DNA from: Dactylorhiza incarnata
Lineage: Eukaryota > Streptophyta > Magnoliopsida > Asparagales > Orchidaceae
Direction of reading: 5' to 3'
Assembly (NCBI GenBank): GCA_033032865.1
Contig: JAWHQI010000051.1
Location: forward strand, 11,612,001-11,676,000
Length of the DNA stretch: 64,000 nucleotides
Shown: piece by piece, positions 53,550 through 64,000 of the stretch
Layout of the letters: every line of letters begins with the position of its first letter
How positions within the stretch are numbered: position 1 is the stretch's first letter
Made by a program: the position numbers and the translations under genes
Notes under the pieces: generated by a model
What the model was told of the DNA's origin: nothing
Database searches by the model: none
Seen by the model: only the letters and a program-made list of their open reading frames with translations

Positions 53550-56500
53550 TTTAATAATCCTAATAATAATTTTAATACTCATAATAATAATAATAATAAT
53601 ATCGAGGAGTCGGTGAAGTACGTTGGCAATCAAGTGCGGGCGCCCTTCAATCCTAATAACAACCCTTATAGTAATAACTATAATCCGGGTTGGAGGAGCC
53701 ACCCGAACTTCTCCTGGAGTAATCCTAACAACGCGCAACGCCCTCCACCTGCGATCCCGCAAGGATTTCCGCAAGGATATCCACAAGGATTTCAGCAGGG
53801 CTTTCCGCCTCCGCCTCCAAAACCTACTCCGCTCGAGGAGATTTTTACAAAATACATAGCGTCCAACGAGGCAAATATCTGGAATATAACCGGATCGCTA
53901 AAAAATTTAGAAATGCAGGTTGGACAGCTCGCTAAAATGATCTCCGAGCGGCCACTTGGAGCATTGCCAGGAAACTCGGAGCAGAACCTGCGTGAAAATG
54001 CCCACGCCATTACCCTTCGCAGCGGCAGGGAGGTCGACTCCCCATTGCGGGTTGAGCGTCAGGTAACTGTTTCGCCTCCGACCCCTCCACCCTCGTCTTC
54101 AATTTTAGTAGATAAGGAAAAAACATTAGCGCTGGGCGTTTCGAGCCCGCAAATTCCTTACCCCGCAAAAATTAATAAAGAGAAGGAGGACGAACATTAT
54201 CAAAAATTTTTACGAATATTAAAACAAATTCAAATTAACGTCCCCTTCTGCGAGGCACTCTCTCAGATGCCGAAATATGCGAAATACCTTAAGGAGCTCC
54301 TTTCTAATAAAAAGAAGCTCGAGGGTATTTCGCGTGTTTCATTAAATGCGGAATGCTCGACGGTCCTACTTAATAAATTGCCGCCAAAACTAAATGACCC
54401 GGGAAGGTTTTCCAACCCGTGCCTTTTTGGCAATTTATTAATAAAATACGCCCTAGCGGACCTGGGAGTGAGCATTAATTTAATGCCCTTCTCCCTCTTT
54501 AAAAAACTAGATTTGGGTGTTCCCACCCCAACGAAAATGAGCATACAACTCGCGGATCGCTCGATAAAATATCCTATCGGGGTAGTGGAGGACGTTCTGG
54601 TCAAGTTTGACAAGTTTATCTTCCCGGTAGACTTCGTCATTCTCGATATCGAGGAGGATGCCGAGGTACCAATTATCCTCGGTCTCCCTTTCCTTGCGAC
54701 CTCCCGAGCATTAATTGATGTGAGTAACGGTCGCCTCCTCCTTCGGGTAGGGGACGACGAAGTTACCCTTCATATTAATCCTTCGATGCGAAACTCTTTA
54801 TCGAATGACGATTCTTGCTTTCACTTAGAATCCGCGTTCGAGGATGAGTGTTCTTCGCTTGCAGAATTACTCGCTTTAACATTAGACGATCCGGATCTGG
54901 CGAACCTCACCCCTTTGGATGAATTACCGCCAGATTCGCCTTTCGAGTCTTTTAATTCTAAAAGTTTAAAAATTACAACTTCTTACGAAGAACCCCCGGT
55001 CTTGGAGCTTAAGCCACTCCTCGATCATTTAAAATATGCTTTTCTCGCCGCGGATTTAAAACTCTCGGTTATTATTTCGTCTTCTTTAACCGATTCGGAA
55101 ACCTCCGAATTAGTTAAAGTTTTGTCCACGCATCGCCATGCAATTGCATGGCAAATTTCAGATATTATGGGCATAAATCCCTCTTTTTGCACGCACAAAA
55201 TTTTCTTAGAAGATAATTCCCGCAAAACCATCCAGCCTCAACGACGACTTAACCCGAATATGCGAGATGTCGTTAAGGCTGAAGTAATAAAACTCCTGGA
55301 TGCGGGGATTATCTACCCAATATCCGACAGCACGTGGGTTAGTCCCATTCATGTCGTGCCAAAAAAGGGCGGTCTAACGGTAGTGGCGAATCAAAACAAA
55401 GAATTAATTCCAACCCGTACTGTTATGGGTTGGCGGGTGTGCATTGATTACCGAAAATTAAATGATGCCACCCGAAAAGTCCACTTTCCGTTGTCGTTTA
55501 TCGATCAAATTCTGGAGCGACTTTCGGGTCATCCATATTATTGTTTTCTCGATGGTCTTTCGGGGTTTTTACAAATTCCTATCTCCCCCGAAGACCAGGA
55601 GAAAACTACCTTTACGTGCCCCTTCGGTACCTTCGCATACCGAAGGATGCCGTCCGGCCTCTGCAATGCGCCCGCTACATTCCAACGATGTATGATGGCG
55701 ATCTTTGGAGAGCTCGTAGAGGATATTGTGGAAGTCTTTATGGATGACTTCTCGGTCTTTGGAAGCTCCTTCCAAAATTGTTTAAAAAATTTAGATCGAG
55801 TCCTCCAACGATGCGAAGACACGAACCTGGTTTTAAACTGGGAGAAGTGTAATTTTATGGTCCGAGAAGGCTTAGTTCTCGGACACAAAATTTCCGCAAG
55901 AGGGATGGAGGTCGACAAGGCCAAGGTCGAAATAATCGAAAAACTTCCCGCGCCCTCAAATATAAAATCTATTCGTAGTTTTCTTGGCCACGCGGGTTTT
56001 TATAGGCGGTTCATTCAAATTTTTTCTAAAATAACAAAACCGCTAACCCACCTCCTGGAGAAGGAATCTCCATTTATTTTTGATAACGCGTGCGTAGAGG
56101 CATTTGAACTTATAAAAGAAAAACTTATCCATTCTCCCATTCTGGTGGCGCCCGATTGGACCCTTCCGTTTGAGATTATGTGCGACGCGAGCGATATAGC
56201 GGTAGGGGCCGTATTAGGCAAACGCGTAAATAAATATTTTCATCCTATCTATTACGCATCCCGCACGCTCACGGCCGCACAGGCTAATTACACGACCACG
56301 GAAAAGGAACTCCTTGCCGTCGTCTTCGCCATCGATAAGTTTAGGCCCTACGTCACGCTTTCAAAAATTATAGTATTTACCGACCACTCCGCCCTAAAAT
56401 ATTTATTAGATAAAATAGATGCTAAGCCCCGCCTTCTTCGATGGATCCTCCTATTACAAGAATTTGATTTAGAGATCCGGGATAAGAAGGGGGCCGAAAA

Positions 56501-57914
56501 TTTAGCGGTCGACCACCTCTCTCGTTTAGAGCGCCCGATCACGGAAGCGCTCGTCGAACCGGAAATCGATGATCGATTTCCCGAGGAGCGTCTTTTAACT
56601 TTAAATAATTTGAAAACTTCTTCCACACCTTGGTTCGCGGACTACGCCAACTATTTAGTTGCGCGGGTGCTTCCAAAAGACTTTTCAAAACAGCAAAAGA
56701 AGAAATTCTTTTCTGATTTGAAAAACTACTTTTGGGAGGACCCTTTCCTATTTCGCGTTTGCGCAGACCAAGTCGTGCGAAGATGCGTATCAAGCGAGGA
56801 GGGTGCGCAAATATTGCGGCACTGCCACGAGGGGCCGGCCGGGGGGCATTATCAAGCCAACCGGACCGCGCAGAAGGCGCTGGAGGCGGGCTTTTATTGG
56901 CCCACTCTCTTCAAAGACGCTCACACTTTTGTGAGCGCATGCGATAGCTGTCAACGGTCGGGTAACATCTCTCGTCGCGACGAGATGCCCCAAAATTTTT
57001 ATTTAGAATGCGAGATTTTCGATTTATGGGGCATTGATTTCATTGGCCCCCTACCTCCTTCATATACAAATCGCTACATTTTAGTGGCGGTCGACTACGT
57101 ATCTAGGTGGGCGGAAGCGCAAGCTCTCCCCACCAACGATGCGAGAGTCGTCGTCAAATTCCTAAAAAAATTATTTTCTCGCTTCGGTACGCCCCGTGTG
57201 ATAGTTAGTGATAGGGGTACACACTTTTGCAACGCCCAGTTTGCAAGAACATTAACCAAATATGGCGTTACGCATAAGCTCTCCACCGCCTATCACCCCC
57301 AAACGAGCGGCCAAGTGGAGGTAGTAAATCGAGAAATTAAGCGAATATTAGAAAAAACCGTTTCCACTAATAGGAAGGATTGGGCAATTAAATTAGACGA
57401 CGCATTGTGCGCATATCGTACGACGTACAAGACCGCAATCGGTTGTACGCCTTATCGATTAGTCTACGGCAAGGCGTGCCATTTGCCCGTAGAATTAGAG
57501 CACCGCGCTTTTTGGGCGTTAAAACTTTTAAATCTCGATCATAATTTAACCGCCAAAAACTGGAAATTACAATTAAACGAACTCGATGAATGGCGTGCGA
57601 ACGCCTACGAGAGTAATAAATTTTATAAGGAACGCTCTAAATTTTACCACGACCGAAAAATTAAATTTCCAAAATCATTTGCGCCGGGCGATCTCGTCCT
57701 CCTATATAATTCACGTCTTCGTCTTTTTCCGGAGAAACTAAAATCCCGTTGGTCCGGCCCCTTTCAAGTGAAAGAGGTTTGGCCATACGGGACCGTCCTT
57801 ATAACCCACCCGGAAAAAGGTGACTTAAAAGTTAACGGTCACCGACTAAAACTCTACCACGCGGGGGATCAACTTGGAGGGAAGCTAAATTCCATACCCC
57901 TCCCCCACCTCTAA
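52554..57914 (+). pseudogene. Gag-Pol polyprotein, Athila/Tat-like gypsy, two nonsense codons
   Basis: One frame of about 1786 codons from the ATG at 52554. TGA at 52560 (codon 3) and TAA at 53085 (codon 178) interrupt it. An ATG at 52698 could bypass the first. Gag core lies at residues 100-260. A poly-Asn run coded by AAT repeats is near 315-350, then a Pro/Gln-rich stretch. The aspartic protease has [10 protein letters not shown] (Asp about 636) and [10 protein letters not shown] has VVPKKGG, the VCIDYRKLN segment and catalytic FMDD (about 1063-1066). RNase H begins at CDASD (about 1210). Integrase has an HHCC finger and a D-D-35-E triad at about 1495, 1553 and 1589. The zinc knuckle is absent, as often in this lineage. 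TAA at 53085 breaks the Gag motif FLTKYFPP. Apart from the two stops all catalytic residues remain. Confidence 0.9.
53496..53612 (+). repeat. In-frame AAT microsatellite coding poly-Asn
   Basis: An AAT repeat of about 20 units, then further short runs, encodes asparagine stretches in the linker between Gag core and protease. It probably varies in length without breaking the frame. Confidence 0.9.
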
Positions 57915-60337
57915 AAAGATCGTACCCCGCCAACGCGTCAAGCTACGAGACAGTAAACAAAGCGCTCGTGGGAGGCACCCCCATATTTATCTCATTACGC
58001 TCTTCTTTTTATTGTTCTTATTTACATAAAAAAAACAACAAATGATGAAATAAATTTTAATTTCAAAACAAAAAACTTAAACAAAAATATAATTAATAAT
58101 AATAATAATAATAAGTAATAATAATAAAACAAAATGAAAAATAATATTAATAACTATTCATATTTTAAATTATCATTCTTTTTCCAAAAAGAAACATAAA
58201 ACAAAATAAAATAATGCAAAAACTTTAAAACAAAAATCAAAAAGAATTTTGGGAATTTTAAGATAAGACAATATGAAGTTTCTCAAAGTAGGATTACTCG
58301 ACATACCCGAGAGGGGATTTTTCTCGATATTTCGAAACGAGAAAACCCCGTTGCTTTTACCTTTTTATTCCTCTTATTTCTTCCTTGCTTTTTATCTTAA
58401 AGCTTTTTCTTTATTTACATTATTTTATCTTTCTTAAAATTTTGATATATTTTAAAACATGCATATTTCAAAATTAAAACCAAAACAAAAAAAAATATAT
58501 AATATAAATAATAAAATAAAAATGATGATAAAAATTTATTTTTATCATACCCCCCCCCCCAAAAAAAATATGATCACATATATACTTTTAACTTCTTTTA
58601 TACTTATTTTATTCGTGTTTTGTACATTTCGGAAAACTAAAACAAACCAAAAAACAATTTTGTATATATTCGTGGAGTTCCTTTTTATTTTGTAACTATT
58701 CTTGTATATATTTTATCTATTTTGTAATTAAATCTTCACATTTTTGTAAATATTTTTGTTCCTCACACTTAACTTCAACATTGAGGACAATGTTGGCTTT
58801 AAGTATGGGGGCGTGTTTTCTCTCTTTTTATTTCTTGTAGATATTTTTATCCCTTTCTTTAAAAAGAAAAAAAACAAAAAATTTTTTTTTTACAACATAC
58901 CAAAAGTTGTTATAACATACCTAAAGTTGTTACAACAACTTTATCCCTCTCCCTTTATTCCTCTTTTCTTTTTGTAAATTTGTTATGTAAATATATATAA
59001 CTAAAATTAAAACCCCCCAAAAAATTATTAATTAACTTAGAAAAAAAAAACAAATTTTTTTTTTCATATAAATGTTTTATTTTTATTGTTTCTTTTGTAT
59101 ATAAAAAAATCCTTATATAAAAATCAAAAATATATGATGAAAAATTTCATTAAAATCCAAATTTTTTTTTTCATATTTGTATTTTTACTTTTCTTTCTTT
59201 TCTTTTCATTAAGTATTTATGTATTTTGTATAATCAAAATCTTAAAAACTCAAAATTTTTTTTTGAAAAACTTATCAAAAAAAATCAAAAAAATATAAAA
59301 TAAAAACCCTACTTAGCTTTTTGTTATTTCCACGGCTAGGCTAGGTTTATCTTTAAGCGTTTTTACTGTTTTTGATTTGCTAAAACAATTTTATTTATTT
59401 CATAGTTTGAAAAATTTAAATCGAGGAATTTTCAGTAGTAAAGAAAATCTTGCGATCTTAATTTAATTTGAGAACAGAATTTTTAGCACTACCTCGGGTT
59501 TACCCTAAATAGATTCCTTTTTTGTATTATATTGGCAAACCATCTTTAGATTCAATTAATCTAACTCTAAACTTGTGAAACTTTAGGAATGTTTTTAATC
59601 TACTAAACTTGCTCTCAAAAATCTTTTTTTATTAATCTAGAATTTCTCTTGAAACACCCCTTAGCTTGGCATAAAAATAATAAAAGTAGGAGTTTTAAAA
59701 GAAATCCTCCGTCAATGGGAATAAAAAGATTCCGTAAACACAGGCACCCAATATTGTTAAAAGAAATCCCGTGTCAATGGGAATAAAAAAATAAAATTCC
59801 GTAAACACGGGCATTGGGTTAAGTTTAGAAAAGATTTCAATTATCCCGCGTAAACCAACACTGGGAATCAAAGCAAAACCACCAAAAAGGTGGGGTGAGA
59901 GGATAAAGTCCATCACCCCTAAATCCAAGCACTCTTCTTTTTGCCAAGGCTATCTTTTTTCCCTACCCCTTAGCCAATAAAATTGTACCTAGATTTTAAT
60001 TTAAAAAAGTTTGGGAGAGCATAATTAGTAGGCTTTATTTATTCTTAAAAACTTTCTTAAAAAAGTTAAAGTTTTATATAATTCTATTCTAATTAAAAGG
60101 TACCAAAGACTGCAATAATCGATGCTATTTAGCTAACTTTAGAAGTCTCGCTAAAAAATTTTCGCTCTTTTTAAATTACTTTCATAGTTTTGGACTTACC
60201 TCTTTAAATACCCTAAATTTATTTCGATCTTACTTTTGATTTAATAAAACTTTAGTAAATTAGAAATTTTATTAAACGTCTTATAGGTATCCCTTACTTT
60301 TGCCCTGGAATAGCAAAAGCTTAAGTATAGGGGTGTT
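57915..60337 (+). other. Non-coding 3' internal region of the Athila/Tat-like element
   Basis: 2.4 kb, very AT-rich, with no env-like ORF. It holds an AAT run (58095-58125), a C-run near 58550, and a PPT-like AAGTATGGGGGCGTG at 58801-58815. An approximately 60-bp direct repeat at about 59698-59820 has CAATGGGAATAAAAA and TTCCGTAAACACGGGCA cores. Confidence 0.6.
60320..60337 (+). other. Polypurine tract region
   Basis: CTTAAGTATAGGGGTGTT directly before the 3' LTR. Its core resembles the internal copy at 58801. Confidence 0.7.
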
Positions 60338-62599
60338 TGATGAATAGTAATTATACGTGTTTTTCTGTATAGTTTTTAGTGTATTTTTGCTTAGAGTTAT
60401 AAATAATCTATGTAATTAAATAAACAAATTGTTTGTTTTTGTTATTTTGACTTTTAACTAAGTTTTATTTTAATCTGATAAACTTTCTGTCTTTTTGCTA
60501 AGACACGCCCTCGGACACGCCCGTGTCCAAGGGCGTGTTCACTAATCCCTAATATTTTCATCTCTCTGTTCAAACATCAAGACACGCCCTTGGTCACGCC
60601 CGTGACCGAGGCCGTGTACATGGTCACGCCCGTGTTGGATGTGCATCCCAGATTCAAGTCACTAAAGGTTCATTCCTTCCAGAAGAATCAAGTCATGCCC
60701 GTGACCGATGCCGTGTACTTGGTCACGCCCGTGACCCAACAATTCCTTCCAGAAGAACAAAGGCACGCCAGGTGTCACGCCCAGTTCAAGCTCCAGCCAA
60801 CCGACCTAGGTCACGCCCGTGACCTAGGCCGTGTACATGGTCACGCCTGTGTTCGTCCGAGGATTCCACTCAAACCTTCCAGATGCCTGCCTGGATCCAG
60901 CTGTTCTGACTATTTGCACCCCAAGCCGTGTCACGCCCTCAGACACGCCCATGTCCGAGGGCGCGTAATTCCAAAATTTTGCCTATAAATAGCCAGATTC
61001 GGCTGAGGGTGGGGGTTCAGAATTTTGAGAGCTTTTCTTGAGATTGTGATCCACTTTTGCTGTTTTCCTAGTTTTTGTGTTTAAGTAATTTTTCCACTCT
61101 TTCTCTCTCTTGTTTTGTAACCTTATTTTTGATGGAAATAAAATAGGTTAGCTTGTTTTGTAATTCTCTTCTCTTGTTTGTTGGAAAGTGTGTGTGTGTG
61201 TTCTTCCCTTTTTTCTTCTTTCTTTCTTTTTAATTTAGTTTTTGTAATTTTTGTTATTTTAATTAGATTTCCTTTTTAATTTGTGTGTGTGTGTGTATGA
61301 GAGTAGTTTTACTTATTTGTATCTTTCTTTTAATTTTAGTTGATTTCATAAGTAAGTGTGTGTGTGTATGAGAATAGATTTTTTTTCTTTAACTTAGATT
61401 TTAATTAAAGTAAGTGTGTGTGTGTATGAGAATAGATTTTGTTTTCTTTAACTTAGATTTCATTTCAAGCAAGGGTGTGCGTGTGTAGGTGGATAAATTT
61501 TGCGCCTTTTTTGTAATTCAATAGCTTAGCTTTCATTTCCGTCACGCATTTATTTCCCGCCTATCCATTTGGATAGGACTCGTCACGTATTTATTTCCCG
61601 CATATCCATTTGGATAGGACTCGTCACGCATTTATTTCCCGCCTATCCATTTGGATAGGACTCGTCACGCATTTATTTCCCGCCTATCCATTTGGATAGG
61701 ACTCGTCACGCATTTATTTCCCCTCTCCCTATTTGGGTAGGGATCGCATTTCTTTAATTTCTGTAATTTACCGCTTTCATTTTAATTCCGTAGAGTGCGT
61801 GAGTTTTCAATTAGTGCGTCTTTTGTTTTTAATATAATTGCTTTTTGCTAATTCCGCTAACCGCTCAATTGCTTAAAATCGCCGTAGTTATCATCATCGC
61901 TTTATAAAACTCTAAAAAATTCTAAGCAAAACTACTTTCTAAATTAACATTTTCGTGCTTTCTCGCTTTTTTTCGCAATTATCGTTAAACGCACGACAAC
62001 CTTAATTTTCGTCATTAGTTTTTCTACAAAGCTATAAAAATCAATTCAAATCTCTTTTCGATAAAATAATAGCGCGTTCCGTAGAAGTAGAAATAATCGA
62101 TACGACCTTGATATTTCAAAAGAAATATCCTATACTACTATCGATAAGGTCCACTTGCCTTTATTGATTTTAGTCCGGATAATTATATAAACCCAAAAGC
62201 TTTCTCTCAAAAGCAAATTAAAACTCTTTTAAAAACACTTAGAAAATTGTTGCAACAAACCTTTGGTTGTTGCAACTAGCTCAAGGTAAAAGAGGTTTTA
62301 AAAAAGGAAACTATCATTTACAAAATTGTTGCAACAACATAACATATTCAAAAAGCTTTTAACTTTCATTTCAACATAAGCCTTTCAAACCCTTTATCTA
62401 CTTAGCTTTTGGCGACGCAGGCAAAGAGTAATCGTCGATATTTCGAAAGAGGAAAATGTCATTACTTTTATCCTTCGATAGGATAACGGGTAATTCCTCG
62501 AAATAGAATTACTCGCGGGACTCTTCAAAAACGTCCGCCTAAGGTTAAAGTCTAAAGAAAGAAAGAGCTTTTCTAAAAAGTTAAATTCTAAACGTATCA
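60338..62599 (+). repeat. 3' LTR of the Athila/Tat-like element
   Basis: Direct repeat of 49765-52006. It contains the array at 60501-60966, TATA at 60983-60992 and the minisatellite at 61540-61745. Near 62115-62155 it has about 34 bases missing from the 5' LTR, which instead has a short duplication of ATACGACCTTG. Confidence 0.92.
60501..60966. repeat. CACGCCC / GGGCGTG dyad array (3' LTR copy)
   Basis: Same site order as 49929-50393 with a handful of changes, for example CATGCCC and GGGCGCG. Confidence 0.85.
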
Positions 62600-62604
62600 G
62601 AATA

Positions 62605-64000
62605 CCTCTGGCTACAAAGATCTCTGTAGATAGTCCTTTAGTCAATAAGTTAGACTCAACTCCACTAGGACTCATGACTTACCATGACAATTTATTCCAT
62701 GCCCTAGTCTGAAATAAACCATAGGTATGAATTTGGTGAAGGTACAAGGATACCTCAAGGAGGCTAGAGAAAGAGAGATTGACATATAAGCAGAATGGAA
62801 AGGGGACTCGTAGACTCAACCCTCGTACCAGTGACATGTTTAAATTGAGACAACCACCATGACACACCGAGGGTCAGATAAGAGTCCAAGTGCAGAAGAG
62901 ACCCGTTTGGGATTGTCACATGTTGACCCTGATAAGATTGTCGTAGAAGATACCTTGAAGAGTCTAAAGTATGGAGTATACCAACAAGTTTCAGATAGAA
63001 CCCCAAGTCTAAGATTGTGTGCCCAGCTAGGACGAATATAACATAATGATATCGAAGATACTTAGCCCACAATAGATAGAGGCTTATCTTTTGTTTATTG
63101 GGGCTTACCTTTTGTTTATTGGGTAAATTATTGACTGACTTGGGTTTCCCTTAGACATAATTTAGAAAGTGTTGCCTCGTGAAAATAATGATTTTGAAGT
63201 TGATCATATTCGATGTTACTCGGGCAAAGATGAGATGGTGTAACAGTAGGCCTGGAATGATGATCTGAAGTATTACCAGGACAATGGAAGGACATCGTAG
63301 ATCGAGCAACGACTTGACCTTAGTTGAAACATTAGAAATGTAAAGTTGCTAGGTTTAGTCACTTAGGGATGTAGATGCCTTTCTGGAAGTTGGGAACTGA
63401 AATTAGGTCGTGCAAGCTTTAGTTATATTTGAAAGTTCTGGTAGTTTGGGGCTTTCGGAAGTGATTAACATATGATTTGTTAAAAATCACGCCCTATCAT
63501 GGTTGAAAATTTTAATTACAATAATAGCCCTTATAACTTGGGAGCTATGATGATGAATAACCAAAGATCTTAGACGATGACTATTTGGAATTAGAATATA
63601 GTGTTTGAGTTTACTATGATAAGAACGATCTAAGTTTATCTTACTTTGGATCATCCGAAAGTGATCAAGATTAGCATATGTGGAAGTGATAGGATTTTGG
63701 TAAAATAAACGTGATGATATTTCCGTGATGAAATTGACTTGTGAAAAATCTTAAGGTTTCAAAAGATTTTACCCGTATACCTTATGAATCAAACTCCACA
63801 TAGAAAGTGATCGGGAGTCATCTTATAAACATTGATACTAGTGTTGTTTGTTTAACATATGTTCATAAGATTCACAAGTGCACCCCGTAAATTTTGAGGA
63901 TAATTGGGACGCTTGACGATCTGATCAGTTCCATCAATGGTAAGAACTGGATAAGTTGTAGAGTTGAGTTGTTTGAGTACTCGGACGTACTTGAAGGAAT
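62605..64000 (+). other. Continuation of the Tekay-like element's leader, no gene seen
   Basis: It follows the right target duplication of the Athila/Tat-like insertion, so it should continue the sequence ending at 49759. About 1.4 kb with no long frame and no recognisable gag motif. The coding part may lie beyond the window or be lost. Confidence 0.45.

Larger units (their letters stand above)
49765..62599 (+). mobile_element. Near-intact Athila/Tat-like Ty3/gypsy element
   Basis: LTRs at 49765-52006 and 60338-62599 start TGATGAATAG and end GTATCA. The 5-bp target duplication GAATA is perfect (49760-49764, 62600-62604). A tRNA-Asp PBS, one long gag-pol frame, 2.4 kb of non-coding DNA and a PPT complete the structure. 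The LTRs differ by few substitutions, plus an indel near 51535/62115, so the insertion is fairly recent. It lies in the leader of the Tekay-like element that starts at 44191. Confidence 0.92.

Noticed and set aside
57915..60337. env-like gene downstream of pol
   Set aside because: Athila elements often carry an env-like ORF here, but only short AT-rich frames exist, with no signal peptide plus transmembrane pattern that holds together.

Overview
The window is plant nuclear DNA made almost entirely of transposable elements. The evidence is dense nested Ty1/copia and Ty3/gypsy LTR retrotransposons with tRNA-Met and tRNA-Asp type primer binding sites, a plant hAT-type MITE with an 8-bp target duplication, and one small host-like gene coding for an arabinogalactan peptide of the AGP23 type. 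No bacterial operons, rRNA or CRISPR are present. It is an angiosperm, but the species cannot be fixed from what I see.

Layout. 1-8389: minus-strand non-autonomous copia-type element (LTR, gag, an unrelated ORF, LTR). It shares its left LTR with a second copy that runs off the window. 8395-11160 or so: plus-strand copia remnant (RNase H end, an embedded hAT MITE, start of its 3' LTR). About 11300-13149: minus-strand gypsy LTR with Athila-like ends. 13249-28820: minus-strand copia element whose reverse transcriptase is split by a gypsy solo LTR (14669-16738) and by an 8-kb gag-only gypsy element (17110-25115), which itself holds a solo LTR (20183-21889). 29638-36837: second minus-strand copia element inserted in an older GC-rich repeat. 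37400-37582: AGP23-like gene. 38774-40282: hAT-like CCGG-rich element with a possible Helitron, a MITE and a tRNA-like block. 40283-44190: LTR fragments and simple sequence. 44191-64000: start of a long-LTR gypsy element with tRNA-Met PBS, split by a near-intact 12.8-kb Athila/Tat-like gypsy element (49765-62599) with one continuous gag-pol frame broken by two nonsense codons.

The most striking signal is not a gene. Nearly every LTR family here, copia or gypsy, carries a family-specific array of short CpG-containing dyad half-sites, usually just upstream of its TATA box. Half-sites include TCGACG/CGTCGA, TTCGTCGAACG, GCGCACGACC/GGTCGTGCGC, CACGCCC/GGGCGTG and GACCGC/GCGGTC. Two LTR families with different ends share the same roughly 95-bp array module including its non-palindromic linker. 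Conversely, LTRs with homologous ends and U5 carry different arrays. This suggests exchangeable promoter-proximal cassettes that turn over faster than the elements carrying them. Palindromes in the cis-regulatory part of maize Sirevirus LTRs are a known precedent, but convergence across families and apparent swapping would go beyond it.
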